Of a stretch of 64,000 bases of DNA, positions 48,496-59,212 are shown in pieces. The first letter of the stretch is position 1; each line of letters begins with the position of its first letter. The DNA comes from Thermoplasmatota archaeon (lineage in GTDB: Archaea; Thermoplasmatota; Thermoplasmata; UBA10834), in NCBI GenBank assembly GCA_018818785.1, contig JAHIRF010000002.1, positions 199,874 to 263,873 of the forward strand, in the 5' to 3' direction. The notes beneath the pieces are model-generated. The model worked only from the letters and a program-made list of their open reading frames with translations, did not search any database and was not told the DNA's origin. A program made the translations under genes and the position numbers.

Positions 48496-49258
48496 GGTCT
48501 CATTCGGGGATCTGTTCACGCTCGCTAATGGCGTACTTGGATTCGTCGCAATCGCATATGTCGTCGCTGGGAGCTATCTCTATGCGACAGGGCTCTTGCT
48601 CATATCCATGATCATGGACGGCCTGGATGGTTACTCGGCAAGGAGATTTGGGAGCAAGCACACTAGAGGACAAGTCCTGGATTCCATCTCAGATTCCATC
48701 TCATTCGCGTTTGCACCAGCACTGCTCATCTATGCTGAACTGCGAGATCCATTGGTCGCATCGCCGACTGGATCGTTGGAGAACTTCGCAATCCTGATCT
48801 GTGCTGCAGCATTCATGGCGGCCGGCCTATTCAGACTCGCGAGATTCAGCGCCGGTGGATATCAATTAAGATACTTCACAGGTATACCCGCGCCTGCAGC
48901 CGCGCTGTTCATATTACTCGTCTGCATGTTATTCGGGGCGACCGATGGAAGTGAATCCAGCGACCTATATTTCGCAATCGACGAGGTTCCCGTGGTTATC
49001 CTCCTGTGCGCAGTCGCTTCAAGTATGCTCATGGTATCGCAGATACCATATCCCAAAGTGAAGGGATGGATGGCCAAGGTTTCAGCTATGGGAATCGCCG
49101 CTGCGATCATGCCATACATTGTAGGACTGGCTATTGTCGACGACCAACAATTATATACGGCGTTCTCACGTACCGCCACAGGCATCGCTCTGGCACTTAC
49201 AATCTGCTATGTCATAGGGGGGCCGTTGTATGAAAGACGAAAGAGAGCGGAAAGCTGA
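48479..49258 (+). CDS. pssA: CDP-alcohol phosphatidyltransferase (archaetidylserine synthase)
   Basis: DGLDGYSARRFGSKHTRGQVLDSISDSISF. Confidence 0.9.
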   Translation: MSALGKVSFGDLFTLANGVLGFVAIAYVVAGSYLYATGLLLISMIMDGLDGYSARRFGSKHTRGQVLDSISDSISFAFAPALLIYAELRDPLVASPTGSLENFAILICAAAFMAAGLFRLARFSAGGYQLRYFTGIPAPAAALFILLVCMLFGATDGSESSDLYFAIDEVPVVILLCAVASSMLMVSQIPYPKVKGWMAKVSAMGIAAAIMPYIVGLAIVDDQQLYTAFSRTATGIALALTICYVIGGPLYERRKRAES

Positions 49259-49637
49259 TGCTCATTTCATGTGCTCCGATTCGGAGAGAGCCACTTTTGA
49301 GGCTGGTATCAAACTCGGCACGATATATCATCAGTTCGTAGGTGTCCCGCTGAACACAGACAACGTGGAGACTCTTGAGAGGGCCATGGAAGCGGGAAGC
49401 ATGGTCCAGCCATTCGTCGATAGCGTCAAGGTCCGCATTGACCGGACCAAACTGAGGGAGAAGGTGAACGAGTTCGGATACGTCTCTCTCACCGGTGATA
49501 TGCTTGATGTCTCGATAGTCGTGAAGTATAACGACACCGTGGTCGAAGCAGCCATGAAGTTCGTCAAGGAGATGAACTACCCCCTGATGTTCGTCAGCAG
49601 GATCGTGAAGGGCGGGAAGGATGCGGCTCATTCATGA
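49230..49637 (+). CDS. mptD: archaeal dihydroneopterin aldolase MptD-like
   Basis: SERATFEAGIKLGTIYHQFVGVPLN and YVSLTGDMLDVSIVVKY. Confidence 0.8.
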   Translation: MKDERERKADAHFMCSDSERATFEAGIKLGTIYHQFVGVPLNTDNVETLERAMEAGSMVQPFVDSVKVRIDRTKLREKVNEFGYVSLTGDMLDVSIVVKYNDTVVEAAMKFVKEMNYPLMFVSRIVKGGKDAAHS

Positions 49638-49731
49638 TCCATCTTCCCAACGGGCGGTTAAGATTTATGACACACATTATATATTTGAAAAACCATATAG
49701 AATCGAACGTCTGGATGACCGGTGATTCCCA

Positions 49732-50277
49732 ATGACGAGAGGTATAAAGATAGGTATCACAGGTCTTCCCGGAGCAGGCAAGACTCAGGCACTCGTGAAA
49801 GTCATCGAGATGCTAGAGGAAGAGGATCTCGTCGTCGGTGGAATGGTCACGGAACCGATAATAGAAAATGGGAAGCGCGTAGGATTCTATGTCATGGACT
49901 GGAAGACGAAAAGGAAGGCCGTCTTCGCACATACCGACACTGAATCCAAGTTCTGCGTAGGGAAATATGGTGTCAATCTGGAGAGTCTAGACACGGTCGG
50001 GGTCGAGGCGCTCGTCGATGCAAGCAAGAACGCAGATGTGATTGTGATTGACGAAGTCGGAAAGATGGAAGTGGAATCTGAGAAGTTCGTCAAGGCCGTG
50101 AAGGATGCCATGGAGGTAGAGAAGCCCATTATCCTTACACTGCACAAGAAGTCCAGAAATCCGCTCCTCCAGGACATCAGGCGCAGAGACGACGTACGTA
50201 TCCTTGAAGTCACCCCAATCAATAGGAACCTGCTCCCATACAAGATAATCAAACTCATGAAGGGCGAGTACGTTTGA
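49732..50277 (+). CDS. nucleoside-triphosphatase THEP1-type
   Basis: KIGITGLPGAGKTQAL, VIVIDEVGKMEVES, LTLHKKSRNPL. Confidence 0.93.
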   Translation: MTRGIKIGITGLPGAGKTQALVKVIEMLEEEDLVVGGMVTEPIIENGKRVGFYVMDWKTKRKAVFAHTDTESKFCVGKYGVNLESLDTVGVEALVDASKNADVIVIDEVGKMEVESEKFVKAVKDAMEVEKPIILTLHKKSRNPLLQDIRRRDDVRILEVTPINRNLLPYKIIKLMKGEYV

Positions 50278-51377
50278 GCGAACCTGGACTGGCCAGGGTC
50301 ATTGAAGGCACCACGGAACTTCTGGTTCCTGATGATTTCTGCAAGAAAGGCCCTGGCACAAAACGTGGGGATCTATTCTACAATCGGCAGATGGAATTCG
50401 GCCGTGACATCTCCGTCATGTTCGGACGTGAGATGTTCCAGGAAGGACAGAAGATACTCGATGGACTGGCCGCGACCGGTGCCAGGGGGCTCCGGCTGGC
50501 GAACGAGTGCGGCGTCAAGGCCGATTTCATACTGAACGATAGGAATCTCATGGCAGCGGTATTGATCAAAGAGAACGCGTCCATGAACAGTTTAGAGCAT
50601 GTTGCTGTCACGTCAAGGGACTTGAACAGCCTACTGGCTGATGAGGCCTTCGACTACATCGATGTCGACCCGTTCGGAACTCCGGTTGGATTCATAGACG
50701 CAGCCGTCCAGAGCTGTAAGAGCAGAGGTGTCGTTGCAATAACGGCCACTGACACCGCGCCACTCTATGGGACGTATCCTAAGACTTGCCTCAGACGATA
50801 TGGCTCGTATTCGTCAAGATCACCGTTCGCGCACGAGACTGGGTTGAGAATACTCGTGGGATATCTCGTACGTGAGGCAGCCAAGCATGACAGGGCGTGC
50901 GAGCCATTGCTCTGCTATCACGCGGACCATTACTTCAAGATCTATGCAAGAATAGTGAACGGAGCGAACAGGGCTGATGCAGCCATAAGACGTCTGGGAT
51001 ACGCAAGATATGACAAGGAATCACTGGCTCGTGAAATCACCGACAGCAGATGCGGCAAGGCTGATGCTGGTCCGTTATGGACAGGGCAATTGTTCTCAAA
51101 GGAATTGTTGCGGAAGATGTCCGTGACGGGAGATCTTGGGACTTCATCGCGATGCGAGAAGATGCTGACCGTCTGGAGGGAAGAAGCAACGTCTACGCCG
51201 CTGTTCTACAAGCTCGACGAATTGGCGCGGAGAACAAAGCACTCACCACCCAAGCTGGTCGTCTTTATCGAGAGACTCGAGGATGCGGGCTTCGTCGCTT
51301 CGAGGACTCACTTCGACCCCAAAGGATTCAAGACAGATGCACCGATAGACGATCTGATCGAGATATTCAAGCGATGA
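50274..51377 (+). CDS. trm1: tRNA (guanine-26-N2)-dimethyltransferase
   Basis: ILDGLAATGARGLRLANE, YIDVDPFGTPVGFIDAA, ATDTAPLYGTY. Confidence 0.95.
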   Translation: MSEPGLARVIEGTTELLVPDDFCKKGPGTKRGDLFYNRQMEFGRDISVMFGREMFQEGQKILDGLAATGARGLRLANECGVKADFILNDRNLMAAVLIKENASMNSLEHVAVTSRDLNSLLADEAFDYIDVDPFGTPVGFIDAAVQSCKSRGVVAITATDTAPLYGTYPKTCLRRYGSYSSRSPFAHETGLRILVGYLVREAAKHDRACEPLLCYHADHYFKIYARIVNGANRADAAIRRLGYARYDKESLAREITDSRCGKADAGPLWTGQLFSKELLRKMSVTGDLGTSSRCEKMLTVWREEATSTPLFYKLDELARRTKHSPPKLVVFIERLEDAGFVASRTHFDPKGFKTDAPIDDLIEIFKR

Positions 51378-51445
51378 TCAGGTACAATATTCCAGACCTA
51401 ATCCAATGTTTAAATACAGAGGTCGAGGATGCACTTATCGATAGG

Positions 51446-52759
51446 ATGCCATCGTTGACTGTCGTAGGATCACAATGGGGTGATGAAGGCAAGGGCAAGA
51501 TAGTGGACTACCTCGCAGAGGATGCGCAGTTCGTTGTCAGATTCCAGGGAGGGAATAACGCCGGACATAGCGTCAAGATTGGCGAGGAGCTGTTCAAATT
51601 GCACCACCTTCCTTCGGGGATTCTCAGGCGAGGCAAGTTCTCTGTGATAGGGAACGGTGTGGTCATAGACCCAGGAGTGCTCATCCAGGAACTCGACGGT
51701 CTCGAGTCCAGAGGCGTCAGCACGAAGAATCTAAGAATCAGCGAGCGCGCCCATGTCATCATGCCATACCACAAACTCCTGGATGGGACCGAAGAGAGGC
51801 TCAAGAGGGGCTCCAGAGTGGGCACAACAGGTAGGGGAATAGGACCCGCATACTCGGACAAGGCATCGAGAATAGGTGTGAGGATGTGCGATCTCGTTGA
51901 AGAAGAGGTGCTGTCCGAAAAACTGGCATTCCTGATCCCGCATAAGCAGAGACTGCTCGAATTCTACGACGATTCGACAAGACTCGACGAGAACAAGATA
52001 CTCCGAGAGTATTCAGAATACGGCAAGAGGCTCCGCGCGCATGTGACGGATACGGGAGCACTCATCGGCAGCGCACTGGCCAAGAATAAGAACGTCCTCT
52101 TCGAGGGCGCACAGGGGACCATGCTGGACATAGATCATGGCACTTACCCGTATGTCACTTCATCGTTAACGGTTGCAGCTAATGCAGCATCTGGGTCGGG
52201 CGTCCCGCCCTCCGCGATTGGCGACGTCTACGGCGTCATGAAGGCATATACCACACGCGTCGGTGAAGGACCTTTCCCGACGGAGCTCTGCGACGACATC
52301 GGAAGCAAGATCGCGGAGAAGGGTGGGGAGTTCGGCACAACGACAGGGAGATCCAGGAGGTGTGGATGGCTGGATCTCGTCGTCACAAAATATTCGCACT
52401 CATTGAATGGTTTCACAGGCATCGCGATGACCAAGATAGATGTCCTCGGAGGCTTCGACAAGATCAAGATATGCACACACTATAGGCTCGATGGCAAGAA
52501 GGTGACCAGGTTCCCGACGGACCTGCGGGTGCTCCAGAGATGCGAGCCAGTGTATAAGACCCTCAGAGGTTGGGAGGAGATCGAGGGGAAGCGTCTTGAG
52601 AACATCCTCGCGAAGGGATTCCGCGCGCTCCCAGGGACCATGAAGGAATACATACGATTCGTCGAGAAGGAAATGAGCGTGCCAGTCTCAGTTCTCGGCC
52701 TCGGTCGAAGAAGGAACGAACTCCTGGATTTCAGAAAGAAGAAATGGAAGGCCAAGTGA
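51446..52759 (+). CDS. purA: adenylosuccinate synthetase
   Basis: VVGSQWGDEGKGKIVDYLAE, GTTGRGIGPAYSDKASR; start moved from the longer ORF that overlaps trm1. Confidence 0.95.
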   Translation: MPSLTVVGSQWGDEGKGKIVDYLAEDAQFVVRFQGGNNAGHSVKIGEELFKLHHLPSGILRRGKFSVIGNGVVIDPGVLIQELDGLESRGVSTKNLRISERAHVIMPYHKLLDGTEERLKRGSRVGTTGRGIGPAYSDKASRIGVRMCDLVEEEVLSEKLAFLIPHKQRLLEFYDDSTRLDENKILREYSEYGKRLRAHVTDTGALIGSALAKNKNVLFEGAQGTMLDIDHGTYPYVTSSLTVAANAASGSGVPPSAIGDVYGVMKAYTTRVGEGPFPTELCDDIGSKIAEKGGEFGTTTGRSRRCGWLDLVVTKYSHSLNGFTGIAMTKIDVLGGFDKIKICTHYRLDGKKVTRFPTDLRVLQRCEPVYKTLRGWEEIEGKRLENILAKGFRALPGTMKEYIRFVEKEMSVPVSVLGLGRRRNELLDFRKKKWKAK

Positions 52760-52848
52760 ATCGAGAGGTTTCCAGCCAGATGATGATCTGGAGTGTTTCC
52801 TGTTACCACCCATTATGATTATATAAGAGCCGAAGCATCCAACCCAAG

Positions 52849-55155
52849 ATGCGCAGGCTAATCATCTGCGAGAAGAACCATGCCGCGCAGAGGATTGCAT
52901 TCATCCTCTCCAACTATACTCAGAAGAGGCGCTCGGTATCGGGTGTCCCCGTTTATGAGTTCGATAGAGACGGTGATGAATACACAGTTCTCGGGCTCAG
53001 AGGGCACGTCGTAATTCTCGATTATCCCAAGAAGTACAACGATTGGGATTCCATCTCTCCAAAGGATCTCATCTATGCCAAGCCAGAGAAGAAAGTCGAT
53101 GCAAGCGCTGCTAGGATAATGAATGTCTTCAAGGACCTCGTAGCAACGATGGACGAGGTCGTCATCGCGACGGACTATGACCGAGAGGGTGAACTCATCG
53201 GTGTGGAAGCCCTCGAACAGACATCATTCAAGAAGATCAGCCGGCGTGCCAAGTTCAGCGCGCTCACCAAGGGGGAGATCGAGAGGGCGTTCTCCGAACT
53301 CACTGACATCGATTACAGACTTGCGTCTGCCGCTGAGACGAGGCAGCACATAGACCTGGTCTGGGGAGCCGCATTGACCAGATTCATCTCATTGGCATCA
53401 GGGCAACTCGGCAAGGATTTCCTGTCCGTGGGCAGGGTACAGAGCCCAACACTTGCGCTCATCGTCGCCCGCGAGAAAGAGATCAAAGAATTTGTCCCAA
53501 TCCCATATTGGACGGTTTCGGCGAACCTGAAGAAGGACGAGGAGTTCAGGGCATCCCACTCGAACGGGAGCTTCGACAACAAGGACAAGGCCCAGATGGC
53601 TGTCTCAAACGCGAAGAAGGTCAAGACTGCGAAAGTCAAAAATGCCAGCGAGAAAGAGAACACCGAGTATCCACCAGCTCCGTTCAACACGACAGCATTC
53701 CTTGCAGAAGCAACCAAGCGAGGATTGAGCGCCTCGCAGGCGATGAAGATTGCCGAGGACCTGTACACCGATGGGTACATTTCGTATCCGAGAACGGACA
53801 ACACAGTCTATCCAATCTCACTGAATCTGAAGAGCATACTTGAGAAGCTCAAGAAATCCGAGTTCGCCGCAGAAGCCGAGGAGATACTAGCCCAAGAGAG
53901 CATAAGGCCATCCAGAGGAAAGAAGAGCACTACCGACCATCCTCCGATTCATCCAGTGGATGCAGCCAAGAAGCAGGATCTGAAGGGCAATCGATGGGAT
54001 GTGTATGAACTAGTGACGCGCAGGTTCCTAGCGACGGTTGCTCCACCATGCATATCAAAGAAGACCATCGTGAACCTCGACATCGGAGGGGAGCCATTCA
54101 TCAGCGAAGGTTATGAGATCATATTGCCTGGATGGAGAAAGTACTATCCGTTCTTCAGGGTCAATGAGGTCAAACTCCCGACGCTCCTCGAGGGAGACCA
54201 GGCGCAAGTACAGAAGATCATGGTTACTGAGAAGGAGACGCAACCTTCTGCGAGATACACGCAAGGCACGTTGATCCAAGAGATGGAAAGACGAGGATTG
54301 GGGACGAAGAGTACTCGCCACGAAACGATCCAAAAATTGTACGACAGGCGATTCGCCAAGGGAGTCAAGATCGAGCCCACGGAGAGCGGCACGGCCGTAG
54401 TCGCTGCGCTCGAGGATCACGTGAGGTTGCATGACGAGTACAAGATAACCGATGTGAAGATGACCTCGCATCTTGAGAACGAAATGGACCTGATAGCCCA
54501 GGGCGATAGGGTCCTCGCGGATGTCGTAGAGGAGAGCCAGGATATGCTCGACGACATCATGACCGTGTTGGAGAAGAACAAGAAGGAGATCGGCGACGAT
54601 ATCCGAAAGGCCTTGAGGGCGCAGCACAACCTCGGAGATTGTCCAGAGTGCGGCGAGGGGCAGCTATTGGAGATCCGCATGCGGGACGGTCGCAGCTTCA
54701 TCGGATGCTCCAAATATCCAGAATGCAGGAGGACATATCCACTCCCGAGTGGCATGCTCGTGCTCGCCACCGACCAGAAGTGCGATGTCTGCGGAGCGCC
54801 GAAGATGAAGTACGTCACTAAAGGCCAGCCACCAATGATCGTTTGCGTGGACCCTGCATGTGCAAGCGCTAAGAAGGAGAGGTACGTAGGCAAGTGTCCC
54901 GATTGCGGAAACGACCTCATGGCGATCCAGTCGAAGAAGGGTAAGAGGTTCGCGGGATGCTCGAATTATCCGAAGTGCAAGAAGGTCTACCCGCTCCCAC
55001 AGATGGGGAAGATCGTCCCGTCCGATGAACCGTGCGATGCCTGTGGCTCACCGATCATCAAGGTCTGGAACCAGAAGGGCAAACCTCCATGGGTTCTGTG
55101 CATAAACATGGATTGTCCCAAGAAAGAGAAGAAGAAGGCTGCAAAGAAGAGCTGA
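52849..55155 (+). CDS. topA: DNA topoisomerase I with four C-terminal zinc fingers
   Basis: DYDREGELIG, YPRTDNTVYP, SVGRVQSPTLALIV, four C-terminal CxxC zinc modules. Confidence 0.96.
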   Translation: MRRLIICEKNHAAQRIAFILSNYTQKRRSVSGVPVYEFDRDGDEYTVLGLRGHVVILDYPKKYNDWDSISPKDLIYAKPEKKVDASAARIMNVFKDLVATMDEVVIATDYDREGELIGVEALEQTSFKKISRRAKFSALTKGEIERAFSELTDIDYRLASAAETRQHIDLVWGAALTRFISLASGQLGKDFLSVGRVQSPTLALIVAREKEIKEFVPIPYWTVSANLKKDEEFRASHSNGSFDNKDKAQMAVSNAKKVKTAKVKNASEKENTEYPPAPFNTTAFLAEATKRGLSASQAMKIAEDLYTDGYISYPRTDNTVYPISLNLKSILEKLKKSEFAAEAEEILAQESIRPSRGKKSTTDHPPIHPVDAAKKQDLKGNRWDVYELVTRRFLATVAPPCISKKTIVNLDIGGEPFISEGYEIILPGWRKYYPFFRVNEVKLPTLLEGDQAQVQKIMVTEKETQPSARYTQGTLIQEMERRGLGTKSTRHETIQKLYDRRFAKGVKIEPTESGTAVVAALEDHVRLHDEYKITDVKMTSHLENEMDLIAQGDRVLADVVEESQDMLDDIMTVLEKNKKEIGDDIRKALRAQHNLGDCPECGEGQLLEIRMRDGRSFIGCSKYPECRRTYPLPSGMLVLATDQKCDVCGAPKMKYVTKGQPPMIVCVDPACASAKKERYVGKCPDCGNDLMAIQSKKGKRFAGCSNYPKCKKVYPLPQMGKIVPSDEPCDACGSPIIKVWNQKGKPPWVLCINMDCPKKEKKKAAKKS

Positions 55156-55164
55156 TACCCTGGC

Positions 55165-55554
55165 TCATGTCGGGGGAGGAAGCTCATCTTCAGGAGCCAT
55201 TTGCGAATGAGAGTCGTCCAAATTCGAAGGTTCCGATGAATCCTGACGCCCCGATGGTGATATGCGGCCCTCAATCTCATCGAGCCGTGCCATGACGTCA
55301 CCGATCGTGTGGTAATCCATCTTGAAGCTGAGGGCGATCGTCAGCGCTGCATCCACGAACAGCCAGGCAATCAGTATCCAGAGGATCCAACTGAGGAGAT
55401 CCCAAGTCCAATCGAACGAAAGGTTCCATTCATCAGCCGCATTTGCCTCGAGTTCCTTTACGAAATTGCCCGAGTAGAACAACAGGATGATTCCTAAGAT
55501 TATCAGGAACGCACCTTTCGTCCACTTGGCAGTCATCTGAGGGGTTGTTTTCAA
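55165..55554 (-). CDS. hypothetical membrane protein
   Basis: Two TM-like segments; no recognised family. Confidence 0.6.
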   Translation of the reverse strand: MKTTPQMTAKWTKGAFLIILGIILLFYSGNFVKELEANAADEWNLSFDWTWDLLSWILWILIAWLFVDAALTIALSFKMDYHTIGDVMARLDEIEGRISPSGRQDSSEPSNLDDSHSQMAPEDELPPPT

Positions 55555-55611
55555 AGGATACCACCAATCAACGGATGGTCAGCACGCATATTTACAGATT
55601 GTTCAAAGAAT

Positions 55612-56673
55612 TCAGCGTTTCTGCTTTGTGCCCAGGAGGTTCTTGACTACAGGGGCGAAATCGAATACCCTGAGCTCGGTGCAGCGCTCGAGAGAGAAGA
55701 CATTGATGCGTGGACTCTCATCAAAAATTCGTGATTTATGGTACCACGCTAGTATGTCCTCCAGATTTTCCGCATATTCCTGGTATCTGGAGATCATGTG
55801 GTTGGTGACGCTCTCATCAGCCTTGGACAATGTCAGGAAGGATAAATCGATCGGCTCCTTAGGTTGTGCCTTTAGGCGAGATTCCCATGCGACTTCCATG
55901 GAGAATCTAGAATGGGTCACAGCATAGATTTCGAAGCCCCACTTGTATAAGCGCGGAACGCAGACTTTGGTGACATATCCTTCATCGACCAGCTTGTTTC
56001 TTATCCGTGTAACTGCCTGCCGAGACAGTTTGACCTTTTCCGCCATCTCTCGGTCCGACGCATTGGGATTCTCCACCATCGCGATTAGCGTCCTCTTCGC
56101 AGTATCTGAAAGATCAGGAGAGGTCACATCGTGACGCTTGGTGACCTGAGACTTCGGCTGAGGCACCTCTAGCTGAAAGAAGCGGTGGACGGTCGGAGCG
56201 AAGTTGGTCGTATAGGTTCCTCGCGACATGCGATACGGAAACATGACGGTGTCAAGTTTCGCCTTGGACGACCGGCGCTGACCGGTGAAGAAGCTGTTGT
56301 GTTTCTGAATGAACCCCTCTAATTCAGTCGCATCGCAGAACGCTGTGTAGAATGCCACATTTCCGCCTCCGATCATGGAGAAGAACATCTGAGGGGCAGA
56401 CTCACAGAAGTCCAAGTAATGGCCCGCCTTCAGATCAGAAGCCACCCCAGGATCAGTGGTACCCGTGTGAAAACCGATCATCTCGCATCCAAGCTTGTTG
56501 AACGCTGGCACGTTTGCGTAGTAGATGGCTCCTGCATCGAGCATCCGCCTGCGAACGGATGCGACCGTGCCCTTATTCAGGCCATACAGGTCTGCGATCT
56601 CAGAATCGGTCCTGTACGCGTCCTCGGTCATGCCCAGAATTACCAACATCTCAGAATGGAGGAAACGCCACAT
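55612..56673 (-). CDS. two-module Lrp/AsnC-like winged-helix regulator
   Basis: Two HTH segments (SEIADLYGLNKGTVASVRRRM and SDREMAEKVKLSRQAVTRIRNKL); start set at MWRFLHSEM. Confidence 0.75.
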   Translation of the reverse strand: MWRFLHSEMLVILGMTEDAYRTDSEIADLYGLNKGTVASVRRRMLDAGAIYYANVPAFNKLGCEMIGFHTGTTDPGVASDLKAGHYLDFCESAPQMFFSMIGGGNVAFYTAFCDATELEGFIQKHNSFFTGQRRSSKAKLDTVMFPYRMSRGTYTTNFAPTVHRFFQLEVPQPKSQVTKRHDVTSPDLSDTAKRTLIAMVENPNASDREMAEKVKLSRQAVTRIRNKLVDEGYVTKVCVPRLYKWGFEIYAVTHSRFSMEVAWESRLKAQPKEPIDLSFLTLSKADESVTNHMISRYQEYAENLEDILAWYHKSRIFDESPRINVFSLERCTELRVFDFAPVVKNLLGTKQKR

Positions 56674-56799
56674 GCACCTAGATTGGCATAATTCAAATAA
56701 AAAGATTCTAATGATACAACTGCCACGGTTGCAGCAATATAAATGGCACAAAGACGAAACATGTATTCCAACCAATGATAAAGATTATAGTCCATTAAT

Positions 56800-56905
56800 G
56801 GGCATACAGTGCCTAGTCTATTGGTTCGCTCTTTTGAAGGAAGAGGAGAGGTGTAACCAAATAGGGTGATGCCCAACTGCGGTGGAGTCCCCTCCACCTA
56901 TTTTT
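56800..56905 (+). ncRNA. candidate structured ncRNA ending in a hairpin plus T6
   Basis: GGGCAT/ATGCCC outer stem, CTATTGGTT/AACC(a)AATAG-type stem, CTCTT/AAGAG hairpin, then GGTGGAG-TCCC-CTCCACC-TATTTTTT; upstream AT-rich gataaagattatag. Confidence 0.4.
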
Positions 56906-57003
56906 TCATCTCATTGGTGGCGTGAGAGTTACTGAGGGCCACGTGGAATCATACTATCCAGTATGCAATGGACGAACGAAAACAAGGAATGAGTTCCCAG
57001 GAC

Positions 57004-57153
57004 CTAGGCCTTCTTTGCTTCCCTGGTCTTGATTCTCAAGCCAGTGTATTTGCACTTTCTGCATCTTGTTGCACGTATAGCATTCCTTGCATTGCAATTC
57101 ATGCAGATCTTCTTAACGAGGTTCCTCGCCTCTGCTTCAGGGAATCTTGCCAT
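57004..57153 (-). CDS. rpl40e: ribosomal protein L40e
   Basis: [49 protein letters not shown]. Confidence 0.95.
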   Translation of the reverse strand: MARFPEAEARNLVKKICMNCNARNAIRATRCRKCKYTGLRIKTREAKKA

Positions 57154-57230
57154 GACAGCCCTCTCGGCCTCAAAACATGCATACTGTATATAACTCTTGT
57201 GCATCTGCATCAATGCCAGGACATCATACG

Positions 57231-58193
57231 TCAGGATTTGCCATTCTTGCCCTCGTAAGCGAAATGCGCGAGCAAAGCCTCAAGCTGTATCCTCTCGCTG
57301 GACCCCGAGACCATCCTGAACTCCGCCTCACCGACCCGGTCAATCAATCGTATCTTCACATCCTCGTTCACTGGGAGATCGAGGACTGCCCTGTGAATCG
57401 CTTTCACGATGTCCTCACCGGAGAGACCATGAATGACAATCATATCATCGAGTTTGGACCTAGCGGCCATGAAGCTGCCTTTAAGAGCCGTGGTAAGAAG
57501 CTCCTGGATCTCGGAAGGCCGTATGTTCTCGGTCGATTCGAAAACCGTTTCGGCATCCACCTTGCCACCCATCGATGACGCAACCTGCAGGATATTGGTA
57601 GCTTTCCGTAGATCCCCTCCTGCGAGTTGGGCAATCGCCAGGTAGCCTTCCTCAGAGACTTCGATACCCTCGACCTTCGATATCCTCTCGATGCAAATCC
57701 TCACATCAGATTCGCTTAGAGGTCTGAACCTGAAAACTGCACACCTCGATTGGATCGGCTCAATAATCTTCGAAGAGTAGTTGCACGACAGGACGAATCT
57801 GCAGGTCTGAGTATAACGCTCCATCGTACGCCTGAGAGCGGCCTGGGCATCACCAGTGAGAGAATCAGCCTCATCCAGGAAGATGATCTTGAAATCGTTC
57901 TGGCCCATTGACGCAGCTCTCGCAAAGTCCTTGATCTTACCACGGACTATGTCAATGCCTCGTTCATCAGAGGCGTTGAGTTCGAGGAAATTGCCTTTCC
58001 ATTGATCACCATACAATTCTCGAGCGAGGGCGATTGAACAGGTGGTCTTCCCACAACCTGCTGGACCAGCGAAAAGCATGTGCGGCATGCTTACGGTTCT
58101 CACGTACGCGGAGAGTCGCTCGACGATGATCTTCTGCCCTATTACGTCGGCGAGTTTCTTCGGTCTATATTTCTCTACCCAGACGTCCGCCAT
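57231..58193 (-). CDS. rfcS: replication factor C small subunit
   Basis: [52 protein letters not shown]. Confidence 0.97.
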   Translation of the reverse strand: MADVWVEKYRPKKLADVIGQKIIVERLSAYVRTVSMPHMLFAGPAGCGKTTCSIALARELYGDQWKGNFLELNASDERGIDIVRGKIKDFARAASMGQNDFKIIFLDEADSLTGDAQAALRRTMERYTQTCRFVLSCNYSSKIIEPIQSRCAVFRFRPLSESDVRICIERISKVEGIEVSEEGYLAIAQLAGGDLRKATNILQVASSMGGKVDAETVFESTENIRPSEIQELLTTALKGSFMAARSKLDDMIVIHGLSGEDIVKAIHRAVLDLPVNEDVKIRLIDRVGEAEFRMVSGSSERIQLEALLAHFAYEGKNGKS

Positions 58194-58234
58194 ATCCGCT
58201 CTCGTTCTCGTATGCGATTACCTTACTAATAACT

Positions 58235-59212
58235 ATGCAGGGGAGGGGGAAACAACCAATAAATAGTCGACTTCGGAATCAGAAGCCAGTGACCGATTGC
58301 GACAAGTGCAGGAAGAAGGCCGCAATACTGATCAGATACAGCGGCGCTCATCTCTGCAAGGAACACTTCTGCGAATTCGTGGACAAGCGAGTCAAACACG
58401 AGATAAGGCAGCAGCTGGACATCAAGGGCGGAGAAAGGATTGCAGTTGCAGTCTCAGGGGGGAAGGACAGCAGTCTGGCCCTGCACATGATATCCAAAAT
58501 ATTGGGAGTGAGGAAAGACCTGGGCATCGCGGCGATAACAATCGATGAAGGGATACGAGGGTATCGCGACTCATCGGTCCCCCTCGTCAGGAGACAGTGC
58601 CATGATTTGGGTGTAGAACACATAGTGGTTTCATTCAAGGACATGTTCGGAATCACAATGGACGATATCGCATGCCGCGATCGCAGACTCTCCGCATGCA
58701 GTTACTGTGGGGTTCTCAGGAGGAACGCGATGAACCGAGCTGCACGTGGATGGAGTGCTACCCATCTGGCAACAGGACTCAATCTCGATGACACATCCCA
58801 ATCGATTCTGATGAATTTCGCTCGAGGGGATGTGGAAAGACTGGCGAGGCTCGGCCCTCATAAGAGAAGGCAGACAGGACTCGTGCCCCGCATCCAACCG
58901 CTGCGCACGATACCCGAGAGCGAGTCGATGCTGTATGCAATGATAAAAGGGATGGAATTCCACGATCTGGAGTGCCCTTATGCTCCCGAGGCGCTTCGCA
59001 ACTCATATCGGACGGTCGTGGGCGAACTGGAGGACCAGTTTCCAGGAACTAGACATTCGATATTGAAGAGCTATGAACACATGATGCCAGTCCTGGAAGA
59101 GATGTACGAACCCGCTGCTCTAAGGATGTGCTCGTGTGGAGAGCCCACGATATCTGAGAAGTGTAAGGCGTGCGAACTCATTGAGAACGTGAAGGATAAC
59201 GCGTCTAGATGA
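58235..59212 (+). CDS. tRNA 2-thiolation protein (TtuA/NcsA family)
   Basis: CDKCRKKAAILI, AVSGGKDSSLAL PP-loop, CSYCGVLRR, C-terminal CSCGEPTISEKCKAC; true start may be the GTG near 58288. Confidence 0.9.
   Translation: MQGRGKQPINSRLRNQKPVTDCDKCRKKAAILIRYSGAHLCKEHFCEFVDKRVKHEIRQQLDIKGGERIAVAVSGGKDSSLALHMISKILGVRKDLGIAAITIDEGIRGYRDSSVPLVRRQCHDLGVEHIVVSFKDMFGITMDDIACRDRRLSACSYCGVLRRNAMNRAARGWSATHLATGLNLDDTSQSILMNFARGDVERLARLGPHKRRQTGLVPRIQPLRTIPESESMLYAMIKGMEFHDLECPYAPEALRNSYRTVVGELEDQFPGTRHSILKSYEHMMPVLEEMYEPAALRMCSCGEPTISEKCKACELIENVKDNASR

Noticed and set aside
51077-51445. Long N-terminal extension of the purA ORF
   Set aside because: Overlaps the end of trm1 out of frame; adenylosuccinate synthetase homology begins at MPSLTVVGSQWGDEGKGK (51446).
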